This document shows positions 26,497 to 35,857 of a stretch of DNA of 52,873 bases, piece after piece. The notes beneath the pieces were generated by a model, which saw only the letters and a list, made by a program, of their open reading frames with translations, made no database searches and was not told the origin of the DNA. A program made the position numbers and the translations under genes. Origin of the DNA: Lachnospiraceae bacterium (lineage in GTDB: Bacteria; Bacillota; Clostridia; Lachnospirales; Lachnospiraceae); NCBI GenBank assembly GCA_017635395.1, contig JAGBLN010000010.1:1-52873 (forward strand), in the 5' to 3' direction. Position 1 is the stretch's first letter. Each line of letters opens with the position of its first letter.

Positions 26497-28083
26497 ATGA
26501 ACGGATATTTTAAAGTTTTATCGGATCCAAAGGGTACTTTTTTACAGCTGGTTGCACCTACGGATGGTGGCGAGCCAGCGCAGCTTAAGGAAATAATTCA
26601 GTACCTGAATGACAAGAAAATAGCTTTTGACCTGAAGCAGTTAAATGACGGCGTTGCTGCAGCTACCTACGATAAGCCGATTTTTTTGTCTCCTGCTAAG
26701 CTCCTGCCCTTATCTGAGAGCTGTAATGTTACTATAGCTGAAGACGGCATGTCGGCAACGGCAAGGTTTTATCCGGCTGCTACCAATGGCCGCGAGCTGA
26801 ATGCAGAGGATGTAAGGAGCAGCTGCAGGCTGGCAGGAATCAATTTCGGCATAGATGAAGAGGTGATCGCAGATTTCCTGGGAAACAAACAGTATTGTAC
26901 TGACTACACTGTGGCGAAGGGAAAGGCTGTACAGGAAGGTACGGATGCCTCGATAGAATACTTCTTCAATACGGATAATAAGATTAGGCCTACGCTTAAG
27001 GAAGACGGAACGGTAGATTTCTTCAACCTTAACCTTGTAAACCACTGTAAAAAAGGCGATGTGCTGGCAAAGCTTACGCCTGCTGTCAGGGGAGTTGCCG
27101 GAATGTCTGTAAAGGGCGAGAAGGTTATGCCCAGAGAAGTGAAGGTTACAAGCTTACAGTACGGACTTAATATTGACATAAGCGAAGATAAGTGTACAAT
27201 AACCTCGCAGGTTGACGGACATGTATCGCTGACCGGAAACAAGGTATTCGTGTCGGATGTGCTGACTGTTACCAATGTGGATAATTCCACTGGTAACATT
27301 GAATATGACGGCACGGTTGTGGTAATGGGCAATGTGAATACCAATTTCAGCATCAAGGCCAAGGGCGATGTTGAGGTAAAGGGTGCTGTTGAGGGCGCAT
27401 ATATAGAATCCGGCGGAAACATCCTTCTTGCCAGGGGAATAAACGGAATGGGTCGTGCAAAGATCGTAGCCGGCGGAAACATTGTTGCCAAGTTCATTGA
27501 AAACAGCACGGCTACAGCAGCTGGCTATATTGATGCGGATGCTATTCTTCATTCCAACATAAGCGCTGGTACGGAAGTCCATGTCATGAGTAAGAAAGGC
27601 TTCATCGTGGGCGGTTCAGTGCAGGCTACTTCCAAGGTATGCGCGAAGACTCTCGGGTCTGCAATGGGAGCGGATACTAAGGTTTCTGTTGGAATGGATA
27701 CGAGGATTTCAGCGCGTATAGCAGAGCTGAACAAGGAAATCGGCGATATACAGAAGAACATGAAGACTATGCTTCCGGTACTTGATGCGGCAAAGAAGAA
27801 GCTGGCTAACGGAATCAAGATGACGCCGGATCAGGTGAAGAATGTCCAGCAGCTTGCAGGGACGGTAAAGGTTCTGCAACAGAAACTGGAGGACGATACT
27901 AAAGAACTGGAAGAACTTAAGGCTACCGCAACGGATAATTCAAAGGCTACCGTTGAGGTGACCGGAGAGGTTTATCCCGGAACCATTATAGCTATATCTG
28001 ATCTGTCAATGATAGTGAAGAGCACATATAAATACTGCAGATTTGTTGTAGAAAAGGGAGATGTGAAGATGGCTGCCCTTTGA
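26497..28083 (+). CDS. fapA: FapA family (DUF342) protein
   Basis: 528 residues from ATG 26497, five bases after GGGGG. The N-terminal 170 residues form the FapA N domain, the middle is a Gly/Val-rich beta-helix (VKGAVEGAYIESGGNILLA and similar turns), and the last 130 residues contain a coiled coil. FapA proteins are cytoplasmic, polar-acting factors linked to flagellar or pilus placement in some bacteria. Position after fliA agrees with a motility role, but the mechanism is unknown. Confidence 0.85.
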   Translation: MNGYFKVLSDPKGTFLQLVAPTDGGEPAQLKEIIQYLNDKKIAFDLKQLNDGVAAATYDKPIFLSPAKLLPLSESCNVTIAEDGMSATARFYPAATNGRELNAEDVRSSCRLAGINFGIDEEVIADFLGNKQYCTDYTVAKGKAVQEGTDASIEYFFNTDNKIRPTLKEDGTVDFFNLNLVNHCKKGDVLAKLTPAVRGVAGMSVKGEKVMPREVKVTSLQYGLNIDISEDKCTITSQVDGHVSLTGNKVFVSDVLTVTNVDNSTGNIEYDGTVVVMGNVNTNFSIKAKGDVEVKGAVEGAYIESGGNILLARGINGMGRAKIVAGGNIVAKFIENSTATAAGYIDADAILHSNISAGTEVHVMSKKGFIVGGSVQATSKVCAKTLGSAMGADTKVSVGMDTRISARIAELNKEIGDIQKNMKTMLPVLDAAKKKLANGIKMTPDQVKNVQQLAGTVKVLQQKLEDDTKELEELKATATDNSKATVEVTGEVYPGTIIAISDLSMIVKSTYKYCRFVVEKGDVKMAAL

Positions 28084-28110
28084 TCCGAATGAACCTACGG
28101 AGGTGGTCTT

Positions 28111-28425
28111 ATGGCTATAGGAATGGTGGAAATGCAGGGGAGCATCCCCAGAGTACAGGATTTTCAGACGCAGCAGCAGTTTGAGAATGACAAGGGAGCC
28201 ATTTACCAGTCTCAGCAGCATGTTGAAGGTGAAAAACATATAGAGCAGAACAGCACGAATGTGCACGAGAAGGAAGATGCGAATGCAGAGACCGAGGCTG
28301 ACGGAAAGCAGCGCGGTGGTTATGCAGGGGACGGCGGAAAACACCGCAGGGAAAATGAAAAAGAAGCTAAACCCCGTGACAGGGTAGTAGTTAAGGGCCG
28401 GGGTAGCTTTGATATAAAGATTTAG
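28111..28425 (+). CDS. Small hydrophilic protein of motility operon, unknown
   Basis: 104 residues behind CGGAGGTGG. It has no membrane segment. Gln and Glu dominate the first 70 residues and basic residues the end, with a closing RVVVKGRGSFDIKI. The composition suggests disorder. No family is recognised. It lies between fapA and a coiled-coil gene with short gaps, so it is part of the superoperon. A secreted or chaperone-like task cannot be supported from the sequence. Confidence 0.7.
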   Translation: MAIGMVEMQGSIPRVQDFQTQQQFENDKGAIYQSQQHVEGEKHIEQNSTNVHEKEDANAETEADGKQRGGYAGDGGKHRRENEKEAKPRDRVVVKGRGSFDIKI

Positions 28426-28436
28426 TGAGGTAAAAA

Positions 28437-29591
28437 ATGACAGCGTTTGAAATAGTGCTGCTGACGATTGGTGTTATTGCTTTCGTCATCAGCTTCTTTA
28501 TTCCTGAGGGTAAGGGAAAAGAAGCCAGCCTGGATGAGGAAAAATTACAGGAAATCATAGATGAGAAGGTAAACATAGCAAAGCGCCGCATCGATGATCT
28601 TACAGAGGAAAATGTGAACTATTCCATGGAAAAGTCGGAAAGGGCCCTGGAAAAGATCACAAATGAAAAGATACTTGCTGTGGGAGATTATTCGGATTCA
28701 ATAATGAATGATCTGAATAAAACCCATCAGGAAGTTGTTTTTCTGTCTGATATGCTGGATAAGAATAAGGGAGACCTGACGAAGCTTCTGCTGGAGACAG
28801 ACAAGATTTCCAAGGAGGCTTCAAAGGCTGCAAATGACGCCTATAACCTGGCTGCAAATGCGGAGAAGCTTTCTGAAAACGCTATGGAAACCGCAAAGAA
28901 AGCAGAGACTCAGGCCATGGTGGCCGAAGATAAGATGCTTGAAGCAAGGCGCATGCTTATCGAAGGTGATCCTGAAAAGGCAAAAGAGCCTACTGCTTCA
29001 GCGGATGTACCAGGCACAGACGATATGCAGACATCTGACGTTCAGGGGGCTGAAGGTACTCAGCAGTCTGCCGCGGGTGATGAAAAGGAAAATGACGGAA
29101 ACCTTGTTTCAAGGGCAAGAAAGGCGTCTGCAAGGAAGGTTACAAGGACTGTCAGCAGGCGTAAGAAGGCTGTAGAGCCTGCTGCTGATACAGTGGAGAA
29201 TCAGGAGCCCGAAACTGCGGCGGGAAAAGATGCGGACTATCCTGCTGACGAGGATGACGATATTATCGACAATGCCCAGATGACGCTTCTTGACATGGGC
29301 GACCTGACAGAAGAAAGGGATATGTCGGAATTTAAGGCCGAGCTGGAAAAAGAAGCTGCGGCAGACCGCCAGCGCACGAGCAGAAGAGCTGTTAGGAGAT
29401 CTAAGAAGAGCACTGGGGAGGAAAGGATCAGCCTCAGGTTCAATGATTCGGAGGATATGCCTGAGAACAATAACGAGCGTATCCTTGCCATGCATAAAAT
29501 GGGAAGATCGAATGTGGCAATCGCAAAGGATTTAGGACTGGGAATCGGCGAGGTCAAGCTGGTGATAGATCTTTATGAAAGCATGCTTTGA
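28437..29591 (+). CDS. Membrane-anchored coiled-coil protein, DUF6115-like end
   Basis: 384 residues. One N-terminal membrane helix (residues 3-21) leads into a long charged coiled coil (about 30-180), an acidic low-complexity part, and a C-terminal helix-turn-helix-like segment, ILAMHKMGRSNVAIAKDLGLG followed by EVKLVIDLYESML. That last pattern resembles the DUF6115/DUF2802 ends of proteins encoded near flagellar operons. The function is unknown. Topology places most of the chain in the cytoplasm. Confidence 0.75.
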   Translation: MTAFEIVLLTIGVIAFVISFFIPEGKGKEASLDEEKLQEIIDEKVNIAKRRIDDLTEENVNYSMEKSERALEKITNEKILAVGDYSDSIMNDLNKTHQEVVFLSDMLDKNKGDLTKLLLETDKISKEASKAANDAYNLAANAEKLSENAMETAKKAETQAMVAEDKMLEARRMLIEGDPEKAKEPTASADVPGTDDMQTSDVQGAEGTQQSAAGDEKENDGNLVSRARKASARKVTRTVSRRKKAVEPAADTVENQEPETAAGKDADYPADEDDDIIDNAQMTLLDMGDLTEERDMSEFKAELEKEAAADRQRTSRRAVRRSKKSTGEERISLRFNDSEDMPENNNERILAMHKMGRSNVAIAKDLGLGIGEVKLVIDLYESML

Positions 29592-29606
29592 CCGGGGTGA
29601 TTTTGA

Positions 29607-30449
29607 ATGAAGCTTAAGTATTATGTAAGAGGTTTGGGAATAGGAATGGCAGTGACCGCACTGGTACTGCATTTTTCGGGAGCGTCAGCAGCACCTATGT
29701 CTGATGCTGAGATAATGCGCCGTGCTGAAGAATTGGGGATGTCAAGGAGCGTTACCCTTTCTGAACTGGGGCAGGGAACGTCCGGTCCGGAAGGCAGCGT
29801 TTCTGAAAGCAGCATTTCGGATGATTCGTCAGTAAGTGCCGGCAGCATAAGCGGCAATGAAACGGTAAGTGCAGACAGCGTAAGTGATGATGGAACAGCT
29901 GCGCCCACGGAAAAAGCGACAGCAACCCCTGAGCCCACGGCAACCCTTCATCCTACAGCAACACCGAATCCTACAGCAACTGCAACCCCGACACCTACAG
30001 TTAAACCTACAGCAACGGCAACACCCACACCGACACCTACGGTAAAGCCTACAGCAACACCGACGCCTACGGTTAAGCCCACGGCAACTCCGTCACCTAC
30101 GGCTACTCCTACGAGCAAGCCGACAGCGACACCTACTGCAACAGCAACGCCAACAGCGACACCGACAGCAACGCCTACAACAAAGCCTACGGCAACGGCA
30201 ACACCCACACCTACTCCGGCAGGCAGCAGCACTGGTGACGGTGTGACCGTAAATATTACCTCAGGTGAGGATTCTTACCAGGTGGCAAAGGCGCTGATGT
30301 CCCTGGGAGCTGTGGAATCCGCTGCAGAGTTTGACGAATATCTCTGTGCAAACAATTATGATAAGCATATCCGGGCGGGAAGGCATACGATTCCCAAGGG
30401 GGCGGATTACAAGACTATTGCAGAGATAATAACAAGCGCAGGAGAGTAG
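29607..30449 (+). CDS. Thr-Pro stalk protein with MltG/LysM-like domain
   Basis: 280 residues. An N-terminal membrane anchor or signal (residues 8-28) is followed by a Ser-rich part, about 100 residues of ATPTPT-type repeats, and a C-terminal domain of about 70 residues. That domain ([21 protein letters not shown], then [20 protein letters not shown]) resembles the LysM-like N-terminal module of MltG/YceG endolytic transglycosylases, but the catalytic domain is missing. It is therefore more likely a peptidoglycan-contacting protein on a rigid stalk than an enzyme. It is the last gene before the operon terminator. Confidence 0.78.
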   Translation: MKLKYYVRGLGIGMAVTALVLHFSGASAAPMSDAEIMRRAEELGMSRSVTLSELGQGTSGPEGSVSESSISDDSSVSAGSISGNETVSADSVSDDGTAAPTEKATATPEPTATLHPTATPNPTATATPTPTVKPTATATPTPTPTVKPTATPTPTVKPTATPSPTATPTSKPTATPTATATPTATPTATPTTKPTATATPTPTPAGSSTGDGVTVNITSGEDSYQVAKALMSLGAVESAAEFDEYLCANNYDKHIRAGRHTIPKGADYKTIAEIITSAGE

Positions 30450-30482
30450 AATTAATAAATTTGTATAAATGTTTTTGCAACA

Positions 30483-30520
30483 AAAAACTCGCATGTATTT
30501 TTGAACATATGCGAGTTTTT
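30483..30520. terminator. Bidirectional terminator between motility operon and pta
   Basis: A perfect 12-bp stem, 30483-30494 with 30509-30520, flanked by A and T runs so that it can work on both strands for the convergent genes. Its right part, GAACATATGCGAGT, also occurs at 47319-47332. Confidence 0.88.
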
Positions 30521-30543
30521 ATATTATAGGCTTTTTTATTACT

Positions 30544-31533
30544 TTATGATAATGCTGCCGTAATTATGGCCATCGAATAAACTTCTATTGCATTGCATCC
30601 CCTGGACAAGTCGTTGATAGGGGAATTAAGTCCCAGAAGGATCGGTCCGTATGCATCGAAGCGTCCAAGACGCTGGGCTATCTTGTAGCCGATATTTCCG
30701 GCGTTGATATCAGGGAAAATAAATGTGTTAGCCTGTCCTGCTACTTCGGAGGTAGGGAATTTTTTCTGGGCAACTCTTGATGATACGGCGGCGTCGAACT
30801 GCATTTCTCCGTCAATGGGGATATTCGGATTGCGCTGCTTTGTCTTTCTTGCGGCATTTCTCATTTTGTCCACATCTTCGCCTTTTCCTGAGCCGTCTGT
30901 TGAATAAGAAAGGAATGCAACCTTGGGATCAATACCGAAGAGCTGCGCGCATTTTATGGTCTCTTCCGCAATTTCTACCAGCTCGTCTTCAGTAGGCTTT
31001 ATATTGATCGCACAGTCGCCCATGGCGAGAACTTCATTGCTTCCGGTCGCACCGGGACGGACCAGGATGAAACAGGATGAAACTATCTTGTTGCCGGGTT
31101 TTGTTTTGATGAGCTGGAGGGCAGGGCGGACAGTGTCTGCCGTAGAGTAAGTTGCACCGCCGAGCAGGGCATCGGCATAGCCCATTTTTACAAGCATGGT
31201 TCCAAAGTAGTTGGATTTGCGGAGCAGCTCCCTTGCCTGCTCAGGAGTAACGCCCTTGCTTTTGCGCAATTCCACAAAAGCGGCTACCATATCATCGATA
31301 TCTTCATAATTGTCGGGATCTATTATCTTGGCACCTCTTATGTTGAAACCTGCCTCCTCGGCACTTTTGTATATTTCCTCGGGATTTCCTACCAGAACCG
31401 GCTTTAGGAAGCTGCTGGCAAGAAGCCTTGAAGATGCCTCCAGGATACGGGGATCGCATCCTTCCGTGAAAACGATCATTTTGGGATCTTTTTTCAGCTT
31501 TTCGATCATTGCGCCAAAACCGAAGTCTGTCAT
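30544..31533 (-). CDS. pta: Phosphate acetyltransferase
   Basis: 329 residues on the minus strand. Translation starts at the ATG at 31533, which has GGAGG (complement of 31541-31545) upstream; an in-frame ATG 18 bases earlier lacks one. The family signature is seen in IDGEMQFDAAVSS, FIFPDINAGNIGYKIAQRLG and the ending YGPILLGLNSPINDLSRG. It converts acetyl-CoA and phosphate to acetyl phosphate for acetate formation. No ackA is next to it in this window. Confidence 0.95.
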   Translation of the reverse strand: MTDFGFGAMIEKLKKDPKMIVFTEGCDPRILEASSRLLASSFLKPVLVGNPEEIYKSAEEAGFNIRGAKIIDPDNYEDIDDMVAAFVELRKSKGVTPEQARELLRKSNYFGTMLVKMGYADALLGGATYSTADTVRPALQLIKTKPGNKIVSSCFILVRPGATGSNEVLAMGDCAINIKPTEDELVEIAEETIKCAQLFGIDPKVAFLSYSTDGSGKGEDVDKMRNAARKTKQRNPNIPIDGEMQFDAAVSSRVAQKKFPTSEVAGQANTFIFPDINAGNIGYKIAQRLGRFDAYGPILLGLNSPINDLSRGCNAIEVYSMAIITAALS

Positions 31534-31753
31534 TTTGTAACCTCCACTCATTTATCTTTTGTGTGCTATCAGATATCTGCTATAATTGAATACGCAAAAT
31601 ACTGTTAACATTTGCTATAATATTTTAACATATATAACGGATTTAGGTATGTTTTTTTCTGTAAGACCGTTATATTAGACAAATTGGACTAATGTTGCTT
31701 TCATGCTATCCGATAGCTTGGCTGACTGTGATGGGGAAGGACCATAATAGAAA

Positions 31754-33505
31754 ATGAAATGTATCAGGTGTGGTGCAGAACTTAGATATGATCCGGGCAA
31801 ACAGATGCTTGTCTGTGATCATTGTGAGGCCGAGTTTGATTCTGCGTCATATGTAAAAGAAAGAGAGAATGAAGGAACCGCCGAGGAATATGCAAAAGTG
31901 CTTGACGGTGAGGCTGTCACTTCTGCTTTGTATGCCGATTCTGAAGGAAATGTTACCGAAGAATTAAGGGTGAAGAACGACGGCGGCATAATGAGTGATG
32001 TGACAGAGGACTCTATGAATGTCATAGAGTATGTATGTCCAAACTGTGGAGGAACCCTGTATTCCGTTGAAGAGGCAGCAAATGGTTTCTGCAGTTTCTG
32101 CGGCTCACAGATGATGCTTGAAACGAGATTCTCAAGGATGAGAAAGCCGGAAGGGGTAATTCCCTTTATGCAGACTAAGGAAGACTGTAAGGCAAGATTC
32201 AGCAGCTATATAAAGAAAGCAGTATTTGCTCCTAAGGAATTTAAGGATCCGGCATCACTTGAGAAATTCCGAGGTATATATATGCCGTACCATGTATTTG
32301 ATACGGAATTCAACGGAATCGGAAAGGTGATGGGTGAGAAACAGTACCGTAAGGGCGACTATATCATAACGGATACGCATATATGTTCCGCTAAGGTGGA
32401 GGCGTATTATAAGGGACTGTCCTACGACGCGCAGGCGGCTTTTGATGATCATATCAGCGAACATATTGCCCCTTTTGACATACACAGGATGGAGCCTTTT
32501 AATGAAAATTATCTGGCAGGCTTTTATGCTGACAGGGCTGATGTACCGTCGAAGCTGTACCGTGATGATGCGGAAAGTTTTGCCTACGACCAGATCAGGA
32601 AGAAGATCGAAAGCGGTTTTAAGGGAATAGTTTTCAGGCAGAATGAAGACAAGGCGCTTCTGCCCATAGATGTTACAAAGGAATATAATGTATTTTTTCC
32701 TGTATGGTTCCTTTCGTACCGCAAGAAAGACAGGGTGGCATACGCAGTTGTAAACGGCCAGACAGGAAAGCTTTATTGTGACCTGCCCATAGACCTGACG
32801 AAATTTATTTTAAGCACTCTCCTTATGACGGTGATATTATATCTGGTACTGCTGTTTGTGATGCCGGTGTTGCAGCCCGGAGAGCTTATGAATGTGATAC
32901 AGATACTTGCTGCAATTTCCGGTGTTATCCTGGAACGCAGTGCAAACAGGCTTGCAAAAAGAGAGATGCGTGTTGATGACCAGGGATATTTTTATAAATA
33001 CCTGCGGTTTAATCCGGATGCCCTTGACCTGCTTGAAAAAAGCAGCAAATACGGTAAAAAGAAGTTTTCCATACGAAGGTTTATGATGAAATCAGAGGTC
33101 GTGTATACCTTATGGGTACTGTTTTCATTAGTGATCATGTGTCCATCGCTTATGGTATTTCTGCTGACTTATGTTCTGGGATCGACATCAATCTCATTAA
33201 ACATAAGTATAGCCCTTAATGTGGTGGTGACAGCCATAGCTATAAGGATTTTTGTAAGCTACTGGAAGGTTCATGAAAAGAAGATGCTTTTTGCTGGAAG
33301 CGTGCTTATGATAGTGGGATGTACCATTGCGACGCTTTTATCACTTATTAATCCCATAAATGACCTGCCATATTATATAGTGGCTGCAGTGATGGGCTTT
33401 TCTGTAGTATTTTCGCAATTGGCGATACTTGATGTCTATAATAAAACAACAACAAGGCCATTGCCACAGCTCAACAGAATGGGAGGTGACGACAGTGCGG
33501 TTTAG
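31754..33505 (+). CDS. Double zinc-ribbon membrane protein
   Basis: 583 residues. Two zinc ribbons lie at the start: CIRC with CDHC (residues 3-23) and CPNC with CSFC (about 95-118). A soluble domain of about 230 residues follows, then at least six membrane helices in two groups (about 355-400 and 450-560). The TFIIB-like ribbons are usually protein- or nucleic-acid-binding. Similar proteins occur next to TPM-domain genes in Lachnospiraceae, but no function is established. Its end overlaps the TPM gene by 11 bp. Confidence 0.8.
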   Translation: MKCIRCGAELRYDPGKQMLVCDHCEAEFDSASYVKERENEGTAEEYAKVLDGEAVTSALYADSEGNVTEELRVKNDGGIMSDVTEDSMNVIEYVCPNCGGTLYSVEEAANGFCSFCGSQMMLETRFSRMRKPEGVIPFMQTKEDCKARFSSYIKKAVFAPKEFKDPASLEKFRGIYMPYHVFDTEFNGIGKVMGEKQYRKGDYIITDTHICSAKVEAYYKGLSYDAQAAFDDHISEHIAPFDIHRMEPFNENYLAGFYADRADVPSKLYRDDAESFAYDQIRKKIESGFKGIVFRQNEDKALLPIDVTKEYNVFFPVWFLSYRKKDRVAYAVVNGQTGKLYCDLPIDLTKFILSTLLMTVILYLVLLFVMPVLQPGELMNVIQILAAISGVILERSANRLAKREMRVDDQGYFYKYLRFNPDALDLLEKSSKYGKKKFSIRRFMMKSEVVYTLWVLFSLVIMCPSLMVFLLTYVLGSTSISLNISIALNVVVTAIAIRIFVSYWKVHEKKMLFAGSVLMIVGCTIATLLSLINPINDLPYYIVAAVMGFSVVFSQLAILDVYNKTTTRPLPQLNRMGGDDSAV

Positions 33506-34292
33506 GAAGCAGATTATTGTTATAATGTCTCTTGTGCTTTTTATCGGTCTGAGTCTTTCATTTAATGCTATGGCAGCTGATCACTACATAGATCCGGCAA
33601 TATATTACTATGAGAATCCTGATACCGGATATATTGCCGCTATTCAGGATATGGCTTGGATTTTTTCAGAGGATCAGAAAAAAGAGATCATAGAAGAAAT
33701 TGCACCTGTTACTGAATATGGAAATGCCTTTTTATTTACAACAGATGAGCCTGTACTGGCTACAGATGATTTTGCATTGAAGGCTTATACCGGTGTGTTT
33801 GGAAATGATTCCGGAGTGATGATCGTGGAGGATGTGAATGGCAGGACGATTCACATGCGTACTTTTGGAGAGATAGGGAAGGCTGTGACATCATCGGAAA
33901 TCAATATTATCGTAAATGATGTATTAAAATATGCGGAAGATGGAGATTATAAGCAGTGCGTCGTAAAGGCTTTTTCCGAGGTCGGTACGGTAATGGAGGG
34001 AGGAAAGATTGGCGAGATCTTAAGTGGCAGCGGCATAGGCCGTCCGCTTAAGTTTATAGGATGTTTTTTCATCGCCTTTATACTTTCGTTTTTTATAAAT
34101 TTTATGATCGTAAGGATGCATACAAGGAAAAAGGATGTTGCGGCGGAGGAGACCATCATGGGACTGTACTCAAGGTGTCGGGCGGAAGATTATCGTGATG
34201 AGGTAATCGCAACCCAGTCCGTTTATGCACCCCTATCCAGCAAAAAAAGCAGGGACAGTGATGGCCCTTTTGGTAGAAAGAGCTTTTGGTAA
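33495..34292 (+). CDS. TPM-domain membrane protein
   Basis: 265 residues from GTG 33495, seven bases after GGGAGGTG. A signal peptide (ending near FNAMA) is followed by a TPM domain (about residues 45-170, with VMIVEDVNGRTIHMRTFGE), one membrane helix (about 200-222) and a basic cytoplasmic tail. TPM domains have a phosphatase-like fold and appear in photosystem repair and envelope proteins; many are not enzymes. Overlap with the zinc-ribbon gene suggests that the two products act together at the membrane. Confidence 0.83.
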   Translation: MRFRKQIIVIMSLVLFIGLSLSFNAMAADHYIDPAIYYYENPDTGYIAAIQDMAWIFSEDQKKEIIEEIAPVTEYGNAFLFTTDEPVLATDDFALKAYTGVFGNDSGVMIVEDVNGRTIHMRTFGEIGKAVTSSEINIIVNDVLKYAEDGDYKQCVVKAFSEVGTVMEGGKIGEILSGSGIGRPLKFIGCFFIAFILSFFINFMIVRMHTRKKDVAAEETIMGLYSRCRAEDYRDEVIATQSVYAPLSSKKSRDSDGPFGRKSFW

Positions 34293-34358
34293 TGAATTGT
34301 TTTAGAGTAACTGACAAATGAATGATCAAACAGCCGAAAAAGGCAGAAAGGTAAAAAA

Positions 34359-34628
34359 ATGGAAAAGAAGATTACAAAGGATATGCTGATACCGGATGTG
34401 CTGGCAGTAAATCCGTATATATCAAACATACTCATGGGACAGGGCATGCACTGCATATCCTGTTTTGCGGCAGCAGGAGAGTCTCTTGAGCAGGCAATGT
34501 ATGTGCATGGTTTCACCCCGGAGGATGTGGATGTATTGGTAGCTGACTTAAATGATTTTGTGGAGCAGCAGGAAAAGTATGAAGCTGAAAATGAGGCAGA
34601 GGCTAAGAAGGCTGCAGGCCAGGAGTAA
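34359..34628 (+). CDS. DUF1858 domain protein
   Basis: 89 residues. The DUF1858 core (IPDVLAVNPYISNILMGQGM, then HCISCFAAAGESLEQA) has the CxxC pair that may bind a metal or take part in redox chemistry. A Glu-rich tail follows. The domain is often linked to hybrid-cluster or sulfur-metabolism proteins, but on its own its role is unknown. It stops 3 bp before the methyltransferase gene. Confidence 0.85.
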   Translation: MEKKITKDMLIPDVLAVNPYISNILMGQGMHCISCFAAAGESLEQAMYVHGFTPEDVDVLVADLNDFVEQQEKYEAENEAEAKKAAGQE

Positions 34629-34631
34629 GTT

Positions 34632-35798
34632 ATGAAAAGCTTTGAGCTGATAGCACCCTGTCATTTCGGACTGGAGGCTGTCCTTAAAAAAGAGATAACA
34701 GATCTTGGCTATGATGTAAGCAATGTGGATGACGGAAGGGTGACTTTTGTGGGGGATAATGAGGCCATAGCAAGAGTCAATATCTGGTCCCGAACAGCAG
34801 AAAGAGTGTTAGTCAAGCTGGGGAGTTTCCATGCAGAGTCATTTGAAGAACTGTTCCAGGGGACTAGGTCATTGCCCCTTGAAAAGTGGATACCTGCAGA
34901 CGGAAAGTTCTGGGTGGCAAAGGCTGCCAGCGTAAAAAGCAAACTTTTCTCACCGTCAGACATACAGTCCATTATGAAGAAGGCAATGGTAGACAGGCTT
35001 GGACAGGTATATCACATAGAGTGGTTCAGGGAAGACGGAGCCGATTATCCCATAAGAGTATTTATAAAAAAAGATGAGGTGACTGTAGGACTTGATACTA
35101 CAGGAGAGTCCCTGCATAAGAGGGGCTACAGGAAGCTTACCGCCAAGGCACCCATTGCGGAAAACCTTGCGGCAGCACTGCTTATGCTTACACCCTGGAG
35201 GGCAGACAGGATACTGGTTGATCCTTTCTGCGGAAGCGGAACATTTCCCATTGAAGCGGCTCTTATGGCGGCTAATATTGCGCCCGGATATAAGAGAGGG
35301 TTTACAGCTGAAAAGTGGCTGAATGTTATGTCTGCCGATATCTGGGCTGATGCCAGGGAAGAGGCAGAGGACGAGATAAACATGGATGTGAAAACGGACA
35401 TTCAGGGTTATGATATAGATCCTAAAATGTCTGAAACAGCCAGGGCAAATGCGAAGCTTGCAGGTGTTGAGAACCTGATACATTTTCAGACAAGGCCTGT
35501 TGCAGAGCTTTCCCATCCTAAGAAATATGGTTTCATCGTGACCAATCCGCCTTATGGCGAGAGACTGGAAGAAAAGAGCGAGCTGCCGGAGTTATACAGG
35601 GTACTGGGTGAAAGATACAAAGCACTGGATTCCTGGTCTATGTATCTGATAACGTCTTACGAGGATGTGCAGAAGTATATCGGCAGAAAAGCCGACAAGA
35701 ACAGGAAGATATACAATGGTATGTTAAAAACCTATTTTTACCAGTACATGGGACCGAAACCGCCAAAGCGCAGTATGGGAAATAATAATATAACTTAA
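34632..35798 (+). CDS. THUMP-domain rRNA methyltransferase, RlmL-like
   Basis: 388 residues. A THUMP RNA-binding domain covers about residues 1-160. A Rossmann methyltransferase domain follows with the SAM motif DPFCGSGTFPIEAAL and the N-methylation motif TNPPYGERL. These match the RlmL/YpsC family that makes N2-methylguanosine in 23S rRNA. The RlmK half found in E. coli RlmKL is absent, as in most Firmicutes. Confidence 0.92.
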   Translation: MKSFELIAPCHFGLEAVLKKEITDLGYDVSNVDDGRVTFVGDNEAIARVNIWSRTAERVLVKLGSFHAESFEELFQGTRSLPLEKWIPADGKFWVAKAASVKSKLFSPSDIQSIMKKAMVDRLGQVYHIEWFREDGADYPIRVFIKKDEVTVGLDTTGESLHKRGYRKLTAKAPIAENLAAALLMLTPWRADRILVDPFCGSGTFPIEAALMAANIAPGYKRGFTAEKWLNVMSADIWADAREEAEDEINMDVKTDIQGYDIDPKMSETARANAKLAGVENLIHFQTRPVAELSHPKKYGFIVTNPPYGERLEEKSELPELYRVLGERYKALDSWSMYLITSYEDVQKYIGRKADKNRKIYNGMLKTYFYQYMGPKPPKRSMGNNNIT

Positions 35799-35857
35799 TT
35801 CGGCTGCTATACTTTATGGAATCGCAGAGTCGATGCAGAGCAGCAGAAAGGGAAAAT

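Noticed and set aside
29948-30232. Minus-strand frame rich in Gly-Val-Ala repeats
   Set aside because: It is the mirror of the Thr-Pro repeats of the plus-strand gene and has no ribosome site.
31690-31716. Sigma-28-like promoter before the zinc-ribbon gene (TAAT-N15-TCCGATAG)
   Set aside because: Both elements carry mismatches, and the gene has no link to motility.
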